Part shown: one piece after another, positions 35,320 through 50,100 of the stretch
Position numbering within the stretch: the first letter of the stretch is position 1
How the letters are laid out: the number at the start of each line of letters is the position of its first letter
Source: Monomorium pharaonis
Taxonomy: Eukaryota > Arthropoda > Insecta > Hymenoptera > Formicidae
Length of the DNA stretch: 64,000 nt
Assembly: GCF_013373865.1 (NCBI RefSeq)
Contig: NC_050470.1
Coordinates: forward strand, 5,564,373 to 5,628,372
Direction: 5' to 3'
The notes under the pieces: model-generated
What the model saw: only the letters and a program-made list of their open reading frames with translations
Database searches by the model: none
What the model was told of the DNA's origin: nothing
Program-made: the position numbers and the translations under genes

Positions 35320-38300
35320 TGCAACTTGATATGCCCGACTCGGCGAGAGTCGAATGCGCTTTTAAAGACATAGAATTACGAAAAGAATATCACAAGGGAT
35401 GCGGCATAACTCATGGAAAGTGTATCCTGAAAACTATGATGTATAAAGTATGGCACAATGAAAGAATTTAGTAAAAGTTGCATTAAATCTACATGTTCAT
35501 TAAGAACATATTGTCTAAACATATTGTGATAAAAAAAAAACTGTACGTGTTCATTATAAAACACAGTAAAATCCTGTAACAAATTATAAGAAATATAAAA
35601 AAATATAAAATAGTGATAGATAAAGAAGACGATTTAAAAATATTTAGAATATTATTTAATTTTCATGAACATCAACTAATTTATATTATTTTTATTAATT
35701 ATAATTAATAATTATCAATTATAATTATAATTAATAATTATTAATTATAATTATAATTTATTAATAAAATATCATTAAGATAAGAAATAATGTATTTGTT
35801 CAAAAACTTTACATGCATTTAAATTTAATCAATGTATATATAACTTACAATATTTAAATTAATTGATCAGTGTACATGAATTACTATTCTTCAGACTTGT
35901 GTTTACAAAATAGATTAGAGATAATATTTTATTAATATTATATTTTGTAACAAATTATACTTCTAGCTCACATATAAAGTAAAATATATGTAAGACGTAT
36001 CATCTTTTATATTAATTTTATACAAAACTTTTAGTTTAATTACTAATCGGAATCGGAAAATATTTATATTAATTCCAAATTTATAAATAATTCAAAAAAT
36101 ATCTAATCATAAAAAATAGAATTTAAAAACTTAAAAAAGTTTTTAAGAAAAAATAAAAAGTTTCAAAAAAAATTTAAAAAAAGATTAAAACTTGACTAAT
36201 ATACTTATTAAAATATATATAATGTAACATATATTATTTTGCAATATGCATATAAAAACTAATATAATATATTTTCTAAATTATTACTAAAGAATTGTTA
36301 AAAAGTAACGCGAATATCATTCAATTGTTATTCTGTTCACTAGCCGAACTTAAATGTCTTGCGGCAAGTTAATGGCGCGTATTGTCTGACACATTACGGA
36401 GTATTACTACTGCAGAGCACTACTGGTGCACTAATAAATTGTGCATTTACGTCAGTGTTTCTCAACTTATAACATAATAATCCGTTACAAATAACGTCTT
36501 GGATGAAAACATTTATAATAACTTTGCAAAAAAATTTAATTAAATTAATTGCATACATAGAAATAAAAATAAGATTTAGAGTAAAGATTCAATAAAAATG
36601 TAGAAGTTATATTAAAATAAAGATATATAAAATTAAGTTTGCGTAATTATTCTAATATAATATTATTAAGAAATAATTTCTTTAAATTGATATATATATA
36701 TATAGATATATATACAATATATATATAATATATATATATATAAAGTACAGTATACTAGATATATATAAAGTACAAATTAAATTATAAATTTATTTTAGGA
36801 AAATAAAAAATAAAAAAGGTATAAAGATTTAAAAAAGCTTGAATAGATATGTGTATCTATAGTGCCAAGAGATGTTTGTTTATATATGCTATAATTTATC
36901 AACATGATATGCATGATATAAGAATAAAATTAATCGTTTATATTTGTGTTTCGCCCAAGTACCTTTAAATTACATTACGATCGCTCGTCATTGTTCAAGT
37001 AAATTCCGAGTCATCCTTGCACAAGTTTTTTTTTTATTTGAAGATCTACATGCAGCGATCGCAAATTTCCTCAGCGTAGAGAGAGATCAACAGTCACAAT
37101 ACTGCAATACAGAAATAAAACGCAATAAAACAAATAGAATTGAGCAAAGATAAAATGCACAATATGTGTAGTGACAGTTGAAAACAAAGATATTTATACG
37201 CGTGACAAACAACATATAGATATTAAAATAATTAAACCAAATCAAATTGTTTTTGCTGCATTTCTCGCACCGAGAATAATTTAGATGTTATTTATATTAT
37301 CCCACGATCGATAAACTAATAATTATGTACTCATAATAAACAACGAACGAACTTTTGAACAATTAATTAATCAGTATCCTAAATATTGTTGAGAAAACAA
37401 ATAATTAATCCACTGTAAATGTAGCTGTGAAACAAATAATTAGATCATGCTAAATGTGTGTGTGTGTGTTGCAAAAGTAGAATAATAAAATTTGTTTAAA
37501 ATTATAATTTCTTTAGGAATATCTGAAAAAAAATCTGAAAATATATAATGAATTATAGTTTCTACTTTTCTGATTACATTAATCAATATGAAAATGTATA
37601 AGACGTATGCTCTCGAAATAGATATTATGTGACTCTCAAGATTTTACCTATTTTTTAAATATTATAATCTATCAACATGAAAATATTCCATATTCCATAT
37701 TATTTAACGTTTTGAAAAATCATATCCTGTGTATATTTTTGTCATTAATAATCATATTTGTCATTATCTTTATCGGTAGGTAACTTTGGAAAATATAAGA
37801 CGAAGGTAAAAGAAAACTGGATATCAGCGGAAAAATCATTTTCATTATAATTATTATTTGTTGCAGTTAGCTGTTAAAGATTCTCATGCCATAAACAATA
37901 AACAAATAAGATTAAAAGAAAGATTCTTTTTTTTTTTAAGTCTCAATCTTTATATAAAATTGTTTATTAAAGTACTATGCAATTATAATAAGAGTTGACA
38001 CTTTATATTCCTCCGTAAATAAAATTATTAATTAAATAAAGTTTAATAATAAAATTAGTTGGAACTTTTAGCACAATTTGCGATAAAATTTAATTAAATT
38101 ATATCAAATACAAAGTTTTCTAATTGAAACGTAGAAAAGATTGATAAAATAAAGATAGATAAGGTCTGCAGATTTATTAAAGACACGTTTACTTAACTTA
38201 GATTGATTACTTAATTTAATTTGATATTGAAAGTTCTATATTTAAATTAATATTTCAACATTAATTATAATAATAATAGGATATTATAAATTTAAATAAA

Positions 38301-41300
38301 TATTTCAATAGTGGGATTCTCCGATTTAATTTCTTGAAATAAATTTCAGTTTCTCTCATTTTTTCCTTCATTCGTAATTTTTTTCAAAGTAAGATAGCAC
38401 GTGCAGTGAGGATTCAACTCGATGTGAATAGAAATACCCCTTTCATCTATCTTTTAATCGCTACGGTTAGCTGCACCGGGAAAAGGTCGCTCCTCATTAT
38501 TCGGCAATTGCTCGGCGAAGAGCAATTAATTGAGGCGAGCCGCACTTATGCCGCGAATAATTACATTCGCGCAAGGAATCATAATTGTCGTCTGTCCATT
38601 GCAAGTGGATCGTTCCTCGGTATGTCGCGACCTGATATATTCCATTCACGCCGGCTCTTCATCTTCGCCGAGCATTCCCGACCTGACGCTGCCTTTCTTC
38701 GGATCTGCCGTTTCCGCGAGAACGCCGATGATAATTTCCTACGGCCTGCCACCTGTACGTGACACACGTCACGAGCGTGCCGCATTCAATTAGCCATTAG
38801 AGCTAATACAATTGCCTATTGCTTATCAACTGACGGCCCATGTAATATTCAATCAACATTAATTTAATTAGATTAATTTATTTGTAATTTAATTAGATTT
38901 AATATCACACACTTTATCTATCTCAAATTTCGTCAAATAAATTAGAGTAGCAAGGAAGCACATTATAATTTTGTAAAAAATACAAATTATTCTGTCATAC
39001 TTGGAAATCCAATACTGATTTTATAGATTTTTATTTTTAGAAAATATAAAAAAAGTTCCTAACTTTCAAAATTTAAATGTTTAATATCAAATATGTCAGA
39101 TATTCTAAATTAAATTTAGATATTAAAAAAAGTTTATTCTAAAGTGTAAAGTTCAACACATTAAAATAAAATTTTTAATAAAAAGAAAAATGTTTCCTTA
39201 TTTACATATATCAAAATTCGGACATACTGCTAAATTAAATACTATCTAAAATTGAAAATTCATTAAGGAATAATTGATAAGTTTATCGTAAAATCCAATT
39301 ATTGTAATAGCAATGGTGTGAATTATATCCCGATATTACATTGGATTGCATTTGGCTCTTGACAGCCATTTCATAAGCGCTCGGTGAAACCATTGTAGAT
39401 AACGGGATGAAAGTTATTACCGGATTTAAAAGCCAAACGCAATCTAATGCGATTGCATCCGAGATTTAGAGAGGGATACATCGAGCATTCGTATGCAGTC
39501 ACGGATCTATGCACTTTCAATGGCGATCGAATCGGCGGGCACGTTACTTAACGATCTATCGTAGTCGTACTAGCCGTGGCTGTTAACGAGATCCCTTCAT
39601 TTGCGTAATTAACTATCGACTTTCTGTCGTCAGCGCAGTTAACGAGCGTCGTACCGATCGTTAATGGATTCGAGATAACGTAGGCGGATTCTAAGAAGCG
39701 GCTAAATAATTATTATACTTGGCGCAAATTGCTAGTCACCCATGATATAATGTACGAGATAGACAAAATAGGCCTAAAAAGTGGCAAATTTAAATAATTA
39801 GAAATTATTAAAAACATTTACTCCTATAAATTGTTGCATTATCATGTTTCACAAGTAATACTTTTAAATAATTGTGTTATATGTATAATTTTAAATAGCC
39901 GTAAACAAATAATCAAACTTCTCTTCTAAATATACGTATATTCATCTTTTAGTTTACGTGCGAAATATCTATTCTATGTGTCTTCTTTTACGCAATTGAA
40001 ATTTGTAAAAATAAATAGAAGTTTGCCAAAAATAGAAGTAAAAGAAAAACCTATGTATGTTGTAAAAATATTTATTTTACATGTGTGCATAAAAACGATA
40101 TAATAATAGAAAAGTTGAGGAAAACAAATTGAAATTTTATTCGCTGTCACTATCAATACTGTACTCAAATCAATTGAAAAGGGTCAGAGTGATACAAGTA
40201 CAAAATAAGAATTTTTAACTCATTAATATAAAATAATTTCAATGCCATTGAAAGATATATTTTCAGGTTGCACAAAATAAAATTGTATAAAATTGAGATC
40301 GCGTGAATCAAGAATTGAATATATATAACAATTTTAAATAATGGGAAAAAGAAAAAACACTGCTAAATATTATTTCTAAAAATTGACTATATATGATTAA
40401 TATGATTCTTCTTCTTTAACTAAAAGGATTGAATTAAATTTTTTCCTTAAAAATTATTTCAATCCAGTTTTATTATTGATTTATATATTTAATAACCTAA
40501 AATATTAAATATGAAATATTCTCGATTAACCGGATATATTTAACCGTTTAACTTTTACTTAGCTAACAGCATTGAACCAATAATATATCGATAATGTCGT
40601 ACGTAACAAAATATTAGAACTTTATAATGAATGAGTCAAAGAGTTGCTTGTTATGTTCAAAACTCCAAATTGCAAAAGTTAGCTATATAAACTATTACAA
40701 GTTTATCCGCCTCTTTAGTATATACTCTGCAAACTTAAGACTACTTTCTAAATAAGAGGTTAAATACTATTATTCTCCGAAAAATAATTTTTTCTCCACG
40801 TAAAATGCCTCAATAATCAAATATTAAAATAAATTTATGACAAAATATAGTTTTTCAATAAGTAGAAAATTATTGAGGAAATGATGCTTTTCACTTTGAA
40901 CACAACTTTTAATATTTTCAATTAAACGAAAATGAGGCAAGCTAAGAATATTTAGTATATTTACATACATTGCTGTCGATCAAAAATGTGCACCAAAGCC
41001 GGTCAAACAATTAATTACATAAAATAAATGTGGACATAAATTAGAATTTGCATGCTCTGAACAATCCTATATCGCACTTTTGAAACAACAATACCATTCT
41101 ATAAGTAGTAAATATCTAAACTCGATGCACATTAAGTTTTTTGCTGTTTATGCGGATTGGATATAGACCGGAGCTAATGGCAACGGTTTAAATTGCTGAA
41201 AACATAAAATCGCACTCTAAAAGTGATAAACTCTGACTGTGAATATCACTGTTATAATTTATCTCCTACTTTCTATCGTGCTTTTGTTGCCATCTTTTAA

Positions 41301-43898
41301 TTAAATTTTGCATTTAATCCAGTATGCACAAAATCTAATCATGGTAAAAGCTATAAACATCCCAATGCTTTTCTTACATTTTTGTCTTATGGAAATGATA
41401 ATAATTGGCAATATAAATTTGCATTTCAATCAATTTTTATAATTAATGTTCGGTTTTTTCGATTGTTTATCTTCTTTTTAATTTACAGAATTATGCAAAA
41501 ACGAGATCTCTTATTGCTAGTCATATAATTTTCACAAAAGACACTAAAGCTTCTGTTGTCTGCTAGCAAATACGATGTTGGCAATAAACTGGCGTTATAA
41601 ACTGACTAACTTTCTCTCTTCCTTTCTCTTACCCTCTCCTTCTATTTCTCACTTTATTTCTCTTTTTGATTACCTTTAGTATTATCTCCTCATTTCTTCT
41701 CATTTATCTTCACTATTTTCCTATTTACGAAATGATACAGGAACAGTATTTAATCACTAGCAACATGATGTTCGGGAAATAAATCTCGAATATCGGAAAA
41801 ATAAAGTAGCGATAAAACGCAGCTATAACTCTGGGTTTTATAATTTATCATTACAATTATATCTTCTACGCGTGCGTTTTGTTTATCTGGTTTATCTGCT
41901 ACCTAACCCATAACTATAGAATTAAATGTAAACAGGATTTAATTGCTTACGATGTAATTCGTGGGACAAGAGTTTGTGTGTTTTTGTAAGTGGGAGAGCG
42001 GAGTTGATAATAAAATTGAACTGGAAGTATGAATTTTAGTTTATTTTCTCTTTGAGTAAGGCGTGGAAGCTACCGAAGATGGACAACACCTTTGGCTAAA
42101 ACGTCTTCACCTCTAATTACAATCGTCGATATCGCAATTTTTTCTCAAACGCTTCAATTAAAAATATCTTTATCGTCGGTTGCCATCGACGTTCCGCCAG
42201 GCCGTCGTTGCTTCGAATACGCGACAAGTTTATCTCGCTAGCACACTGAATGTCGCGTACATTTTAAACCCTTCAGCGTTGACGGTTACAAAATAGGAAC
42301 TTTACAAATGCGAAATAAGGACAAGTCCTACGACGGTTACAGCTCTACTATGACGTATGCTATTTCGTTCGTAGAAGTTAACTTTGTCTGTACTATGATA
42401 CAAAACTTATCTTTAAAATTACACGTAGATATTTACATATTGTTAATAATAACCTATGATAACGTTAATAATTTATAAATTATTAATAAGATGCTTAAAA
42501 ACAGCAGTCGATACTTGGATGTTTGGCGTAATCGTTATTCGAGTACTGCGAATTATTCTCAAATCCAGTACTTGAATAATGATATCGACGGCCCAGCCAC
42601 GCGATGTATTTCTCGAACTTTTGATCGGAGAGAGACAATAATTATCGTGTCCATTGTCTATAAATCTAAAAGTAGTCGGAAACAATGTACGACGGATCGA
42701 TCAAGAACAAATTCATTCCTGCCTCCTAACTTTAATTCTCGCCCGCGAACGCAAAAGATCGAAGCCCCCCGCTTCTTGCCGATGGCAAACGCTTCGAATG
42801 TTGTATGTGAACACGTCATTATAACATCTCGCTACATTTACATTAGCAATAATAATAATACAAAATCGCAATACATTACAGAAGTAATAAGATTATGGTG
42901 AAAATTAAATCTTTCTTATTAAATAATTTTTTACATCAAGGAAATATTTTAAATTTAAATTTTGTCAACAACACAGTTTTTTTATTACTACTCTATTGAA
43001 TTTATATTAAATATCGTCCGATGCGATTGACTTTATTATGTCTGCATAGGAAGCCAACTTCCTAACATTTAAACCAAAACATAATTTTGCATGTCAATAC
43101 TATAATTGTCACAATTTATACATTTTTTAGTAATTTTAAAAATGTACTATACGTAAGTAATATAATCTCTCTTAAAATTTATAATCTCTCAAGGATTTTA
43201 TAAATCCCAAAGATATTGATTGACTCGCTAACTAACAACATTTCGGATTGAGAAACAAATTGAGACAACATACAGAAGTCATAATCATCATAAAATATTT
43301 CAGCTAATTATTCAAATTCTAAGTACATCTTTCGTTTATTGAAAATTTCATTTACTGAAATTACTAATACGTTAAACATCTATCGCACTTGACTTTTTAA
43401 TTAAATTTCTTCTAAAGAATAAAAATTATATTAAAGATAAAGAGAACCAATTTTTTAATTAACTCTAAAACGGTCGAGAACTTGGTGTTAAAATAACTTT
43501 TAGTTGTAACGGCGCATCTCGTGGAAACGCGCTCATTTATCTCGACGCCGGTCGTGTCGCGTCCTAAAGAGTCGTAATCTTCTGATTTAATTAGTCTCAC
43601 CTAGGAATATATGCATTTCACCGTGTGCTTTGCTTGCACCGCATGGACACATGAGTGAATCTATATTTACGTAAAAACGTGCTTATATACATAGACCTTT
43701 TGCTTCTCGTCTTTAACGTACGCGGATTGTGCAGTCTAATAATTGAAGAGCTAAGTGAACGAAGAAGTTATGTGTCACATATTAACACAAATTCAGTCAT
43801 TAAAGTACGTAGTACGTAATTGTTCCAATATATTATTATGCATTATTGTATAATATTATTATGTAACAAAGTAAAGTATAATATATTACATTACACAC
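35320..43898. other. Gene-poor AT-rich stretch downstream of the channel gene
   Basis: The channel 3' UTR should begin here; an ATTAAA at 35,482 and an AATAAA at 35,763 are possible polyadenylation signals. Near 35,690-35,770 is a partly palindromic TTAATTATAA-type tract and near 36,690-36,746 a (TA)n tract. A GC-richer patch at 38,440-38,800 has frames open on both strands without a recognised domain. No second gene is supported. Confidence 0.45.
36690..36746. repeat. (TA)n tract
   Basis: TATATATA runs interrupted by GATA and CAATA words, in AT-rich intergenic sequence. Confidence 0.85.
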
Positions 43899-44127
43899 AC
43901 TCTCTAAATTACTATCAGTGAAAAATCAGTGAAATCAATAAAAATACGCTGATTTTTACTAATATACTTATAACTTGTCAATCAGTAAAATAAATACACT
44001 TGATCTTTCAGTCATTATACACTAATTCTGAAGTAAAAATTATTAAAAGACAGTAAATACTTACTAATTGTCACAGATATAGTTATATCACTGTAAATTA
44101 GTGATACTGATTGTAACTTAGAGAGTA
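43899..44127. mobile_element. Small MITE-like element with about 22-bp terminal inverted repeats
   Basis: Left end ACTCTCTAAATTACTATCAG; the right end, read on the minus strand, is ACTCTCTAAGTTACAATCAG. The 229-bp unit is rich in CAGT and ACTAAT words and has no open frame. The ends match at 18 of 20 positions. The transposon family is not identified. Confidence 0.62.
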
Positions 44128-47100
44128 GCATGTTACAATTACACTTAGGACAATAAATATATTTCACTTACTTCTTGATTAAATGAGACAAATATCTCGC
44201 GTCCTTCGTATTATTAAAAATACAAATATCTTTAATTCAAAATGATTTTTGAACGTAATAACATATTAATATAACATTATCTTCCTTATATTAAAATGTT
44301 ACACATCTACATGAAAAGAAATAAAGTCTCTCAAAATTTAGCTTAATACAGATATAAAAATAATTTTATTGGACCATCAAAGTAATAATATTTGACTCCA
44401 AGCACGGTGAACAACACTGCAAAAAGTCTTTTGACACTCTAGTAATCAGTTTGAACGTCCTATAAAATTATTTTCATGTTTTAACAAAATTATTTTCAGA
44501 TTTGTATTAGAGAGTTAAATCTGAAAATGCACTTTAGCAAAACCGTTCTTTCCGTGTGTATTTTATAGTTTATAAAAAATTATAATTTTGTGCTAAATTT
44601 TTAATAAAATAACTAATGACGCAATAACTTTGTTTAAAAAATTTATTATCTTTTATTATCTTTGTCAATTTAAAAAATTGTAAGACAAAATTTTTATTCC
44701 AGGATTGTAATACATTAATCTTCAGTTTATCTAGAAGATTAATAATGTAAGAATGGGGTTGAAAAGCTTACTCCATTCATTTGGCCCTTCAATCGCTCTT
44801 TAATCGTCAACGCAATTATCGGTACTTGCCGCTCGACGAGTCCATGGACGGCGTCCTGCTTAAGAAAAGGGAAAAAAAGAGAAAAAAGTCGCATTCTTGC
44901 ACGCTGAAGAATTAATATCATAATACGAGCAGATCTTTGCAACTTTGTTGCTTTCTGTTATCCTCAAATGTCACAGCTTTCTCTACAAAGTTACAGGATA
45001 TCTTGCGGGAATTTTGCGTTAAGCGCTTCTCGCATCAATAATTACTTCGCGACTATCTCAAATAATTGAGGACGTACTTCGCAGCGATCCCTTAATTTCT
45101 TCTCTATTCAACCGTATTATCAGAAATGTCACTGTCATGAGACGTTCATGGTATATTTCATTCTTATCCGTTCGTTATTTCTGCGCACAAAAGTTTCGCG
45201 TCGGTTTCATTTCTTGTTATTAAGTAAAAGTGAAGTAGAAAGAACCTTCGCTGCCTCAGGAAAGTTTTTGACATTGACAGATTAATTATATCATCGCTGA
45301 TTCTCTTGTGATAGAACCGTACTGTAAATGAATGCTCACCCTAATCATAAACGTTTATAATACTGATCGTGTAAAAAAGATATAACTTTAACTACTCCGA
45401 TTTCGCGTTACTCAGCAGCAAGTCATGGCACGAATAAAAATTGAACATAATTACGGCCAACATATAGATTTTAAACCTGATTAAAAAGCGTACGTAACAT
45501 AAACTTCACTTTTAGCTTATTTCTTTCTTCTTTAAGGCTGTAATGCCTCACGGAAAAAAGGTAAATAACAAATATTTTGTATAATTTTGTATAAATGCAT
45601 GTTTCAATCAAAACAAAACTTTACGAAACGTCTTTCGTTTTACGAAATGTCTTCTTCTTTAATTAACGTTTACAGATACGGTGCTTGAGTATACAGCATC
45701 AAAATCTGCATATTTATCGGAAACTTCCCACTGAGTGACACGAGAATTCGTTACATCCTTCGTATCTTTCCCGTATCCGTCGGCACACTAGCTTTCAGGA
45801 CACAGGTCGATACATTTCCAAATGTTTTCTCCCTCCAAGGAGATCACGAAGGCTCGGAGCAGTGAGAGGAAACGAAAGGAAAAATCCCCGACCAACGCGA
45901 ATTCTCATTCTTCATCCCAACATTATTAAAGTTATTACGTCGCTTCGGAAAATATTGGCAGTACAGTAGTAAATTGAAAGACTCATTTATCATTTTTTTC
46001 TTTGGTTTACTTCTTGTGTTGATTCTCTTAATATTCCTGCTCCCTTTGCATTTGTTTTTCTGTTTATGATAACGCTGTTGTAATCATGCTACTCGCTGCT
46101 TATTCTTTTTTCCTTACTACGTGCTGATGATATAATATCGCGAATTTTTAGATAATTATTTTTTTTTTAATTGTCTTCATCCCGTGTTTCTCTTAATAAA
46201 GATTTATCTTGAAAGTTTACCTTTATCACAATCTTTCGATTACCAGGTTTTCTGATATAGGTTTCTGATAATATATCCGTATATACGAAAGTACAAATAT
46301 TTGCATAAAAATGGAAATTTTTCCCGAAGCTTTATAAGAGAGAAAATTTAAATGCAAAAATTAAAACAAAATAGAAGAAATTTTTTTAAAGAAGAACAAT
46401 ACAGTGCCACGTTGTTAGATAAAAATTTTAATTATTACATTAAAAGAAAGTGAAATATGTGTAATTGCAATATTCTTAAAATTCGCGAAATTTTATCTCT
46501 TCCGACGTCTGCCCATAATCACACACACATGCACAAACAGACATTCACTACAAGTCACAACATCAACGAAAAATCACTATTCAATTTTTTTATTCTTATT
46601 TGCATGCTTAACTTATTTACGATTTATTTATCGATTACAATCTAATTCACAGGACGATCAACTGCGTCGCGACGCGCCGCGTCATCAATTTCTTTGATAT
46701 TATATCCAAATTACATCAGCATGATAATTAAATTAATCGTAGTAATTCAATGCTCTCCCAACATCGATTTATACGAAAATTCATCCCCAGGCGTTTCAAA
46801 TCGATCGCTTAATAAACTAAAATTATGACGATGTGTATAACAGCATCAATTAATTTCAAAAAATAAAATTTCTTTTATAAAAAAGCATTTAAAAACTGAA
46901 CATTTTCCAATAAACAGATAATATTAATGAAAGGTTTATCCATTAATTAATATAATCCATCAATTTTTATCAACAATTCTCATGATACAAATTTATACGA
47001 TGCAATAATATAATAAAGAATAAATGAAACGTTTTGATGTTATTAAAATTTTATTTGGATTGAAAGGTGAACTGAAATTCAAATATATAATATCGAAGGA

Positions 47101-50100
47101 CGGCTGTTTACAATATTTCAAAGCTCAAAAGTAACTTTACTTCGTTCGTAAGTTTGGCACACGTATATAATTAGCACATGTGATCTACCATGGCTAAATT
47201 AATTATTAATAAAAATGCAAATGAAAAGATCGTGCAAAGCGCGTGCGCGCGATCGTCCGTGACGGATGAAGTTGGTTATTAATAGCTAATTCTGAAAATC
47301 CGTACGACATATCCTCGCAATATCTCCCTTTCATCATCTCTATCGTTTCTTAATTAAATTACCGCATCTTCTTTTCAATGTTGTCGCAAATATTAACCGA
47401 TGCTCTTTGGACAAAACGAGAGACCGGATGCATAATCAATCACTTCATTTGTATAATTATGTATATATCTACATATATTTTTCCTTTTTCTTTTTTTTTT
47501 TTTGCTTGGCTTCTCACGCACTCAGGCACGCATTCTAATACGGAACGATTTAGAATTTATTTTATTGCACGACGCGAGAGTGCTGCAGGTAGATGTCTGT
47601 ATTTCTTTTTTTTTTGTATAAGTGTGTATGTATGCGTGTCACAGTTTAAGTGCACTCTTCACGTGCGTGTATTATGTATGTATGTGTATATGTACATTAT
47701 ATATATATAATATATATATAATATATTTTTGCTTCTTCGGCTTTTTGTGTTTGTTATATAATATAATCTTTCTATACATATTTATACCTTCCTGTTCAAA
47801 TCTTTTGTTCAACAGCAAATCATATATGTACCATTAATTACAAAGTTTTATTACAGACAACAGGTTGTGCATTCACCTTCCTTTCTTTTGCTAAAATTTT
47901 ACGGATATTTACAATTCATCGCGTTATCGTTAAACAAATTTCGTTGCTCACGCATAGCAATCTTTAATTTTTCTTCCATTTCTTTCAGCACATTTAATTG
48001 CACGTCAATCAATCGTTTGTAATCACTCTATAATATATTATAATTTTATATAATATGACCGTTTTGTTGGATGCAAAATGTTATAATAACTTCATAATAC
48101 ATTTATTTCTTCGACAATTATTTTCCTAAATATTGTGTCAAGTTTTACTGAAATACTTTAACAAGTTCTAAATTAATCACAAAACATTTTATAACCAAAT
48201 AATTTTATAGAATAAAAAATAAATCAATATGTTAAATATAGAAATATATAAAAATTTATCCTGTATATATTAAAATTGCCGTAGATTCTTATTCATAAAG
48301 TTATTTATAGTATTTCAAATATAACTCCGATATTGGTATCATGATATAAAGTATTATAGGATGCTTTTAAGAATCACAATCTCAAAGAAAAATGAAATGT
48401 AATAAATTAGAGGTACTTCTTATTTCTGATAAAGTTCTCGTACTCGGGAAAAATTTTGCAAACAGCAAAAGAAAGCGGACGATCGATTACTACAACCGAG
48501 CAACGGTAACGATAACGCCATAATAAACAATCGAACGATATTTCGATTTAATTACCGCCTAAGAGTCCTCGCGATCGACTAAAGTCGGCCACGAAGCTTT
48601 GAAAGAACGAGGGCATCATCTTAAATTAGAGTACAAAGGTACGTAGGTCCCTCCATTTTTACATTCTTTCACGTAATTGCATCTTCGCCACATCGCGTCA
48701 AACCGCCTAGCAAATAATGTTTGCTTCGTATTAATCATATAGGTACAAAACATATCACGAGAATTCTGTTAAATATTTATATCGATATTTATATCATTCT
48801 GTTCATTCCAAATTATTTTTGAGTATAAAAAAACAAAAGATACATTACATATTTAATTTTTATTAATCTTTAAATAATAAGAAAAGAATTTTAATAAACA
48901 AGGGATAAAGAAAAAATGTATATATAAAAATAACAGACTATATAAAAGTTATTTCAAAGTAAAATATTTTATAATGTTTTTCTCTTTTTTTGTAAACATT
49001 ACTTCTTTAAATAATTAAAATAATCTTTATAATCTTTATAAAATAAATCTTTAAATCTTTATATAATTAAATTATATATATATATATACACATATAATAA
49101 AAGAAAATATATCAAGTTATTCATATCTGTCAAAATATCAAAATACCAACTTTTCTTTTCGATGCTTGTTTTAATCGTTTGCTTTCATATTGATTATTTG
49201 AAAGCAACAGTCTTAGAATACCAGATGATTTCATCAATTTTATATTATTTAATGTTTTCCCACGTTTCATATTTGTATTTTTGATATGTTCTATCTCTTT
49301 TTCTCGTGATTTCACATTGTCTTCCAGCTTGCGTCATCATATCTTTTTTAACATTTTAAATAAATAATAGTTCGCTGTTGAAAATTCTTACAGATTTTCA
49401 TTTTAAAAAAGAACTTTTTACAATATAGTTTTAAAAGCATATTGTAAAAATCTTTTTATGAGAACCTTCAACAATATCCTTATAAATTTTGTATAATGTA
49501 ATTATGTTTTCATTAATAAATTAATATTTCTATTTTTTTTATATAATCAAATTAATAATATTTTTTAAAGACATTATTTTTTATGAGAATGCTTAAAAAT
49601 ATTTATATTAATAATAAATAACAAGATACAAACGCGTAATATGTGCATTAAACATTATATCATGATTTTATTTGACAGCACTTAAGAAGATTGATTATAA
49701 AAATGTTTCTAACAACATATTAAAAATTATCGATTTCATTTAAATACTTTACATTAAATTAGCACATATATACATATATAGCTTTGCATAATAATTTATA
49801 TACATATTAATACATGTTAAAAATTATTAAATTTATATAATTTGATGAAACTGAGTAGGCACTTGAGAGTTTTATCCTGTGAGAGTTCATAATTACAAAA
49901 TTTCGTAGTAGTCTTTACGATAAAAAGTTTTATTCTTTTAATGCAATTCTGATAATGTAACGGACATGTTTAAATTTGTATTTTGTTCTTGCTTAATTAG
50001 TTAAATATTGCCTGATTGTGAATTATAATCGTACGATACAAAGACAGTTGCAAAGACAAGAGAAGAAAATCAAATATGGTAATAAATACAAGCTGCAGTT

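Noticed and set aside
38406..38762. 118-residue plus-strand frame
   Set aside because: Three overlapping frames on both strands are open in this GC-richer patch and none resembles a known protein.
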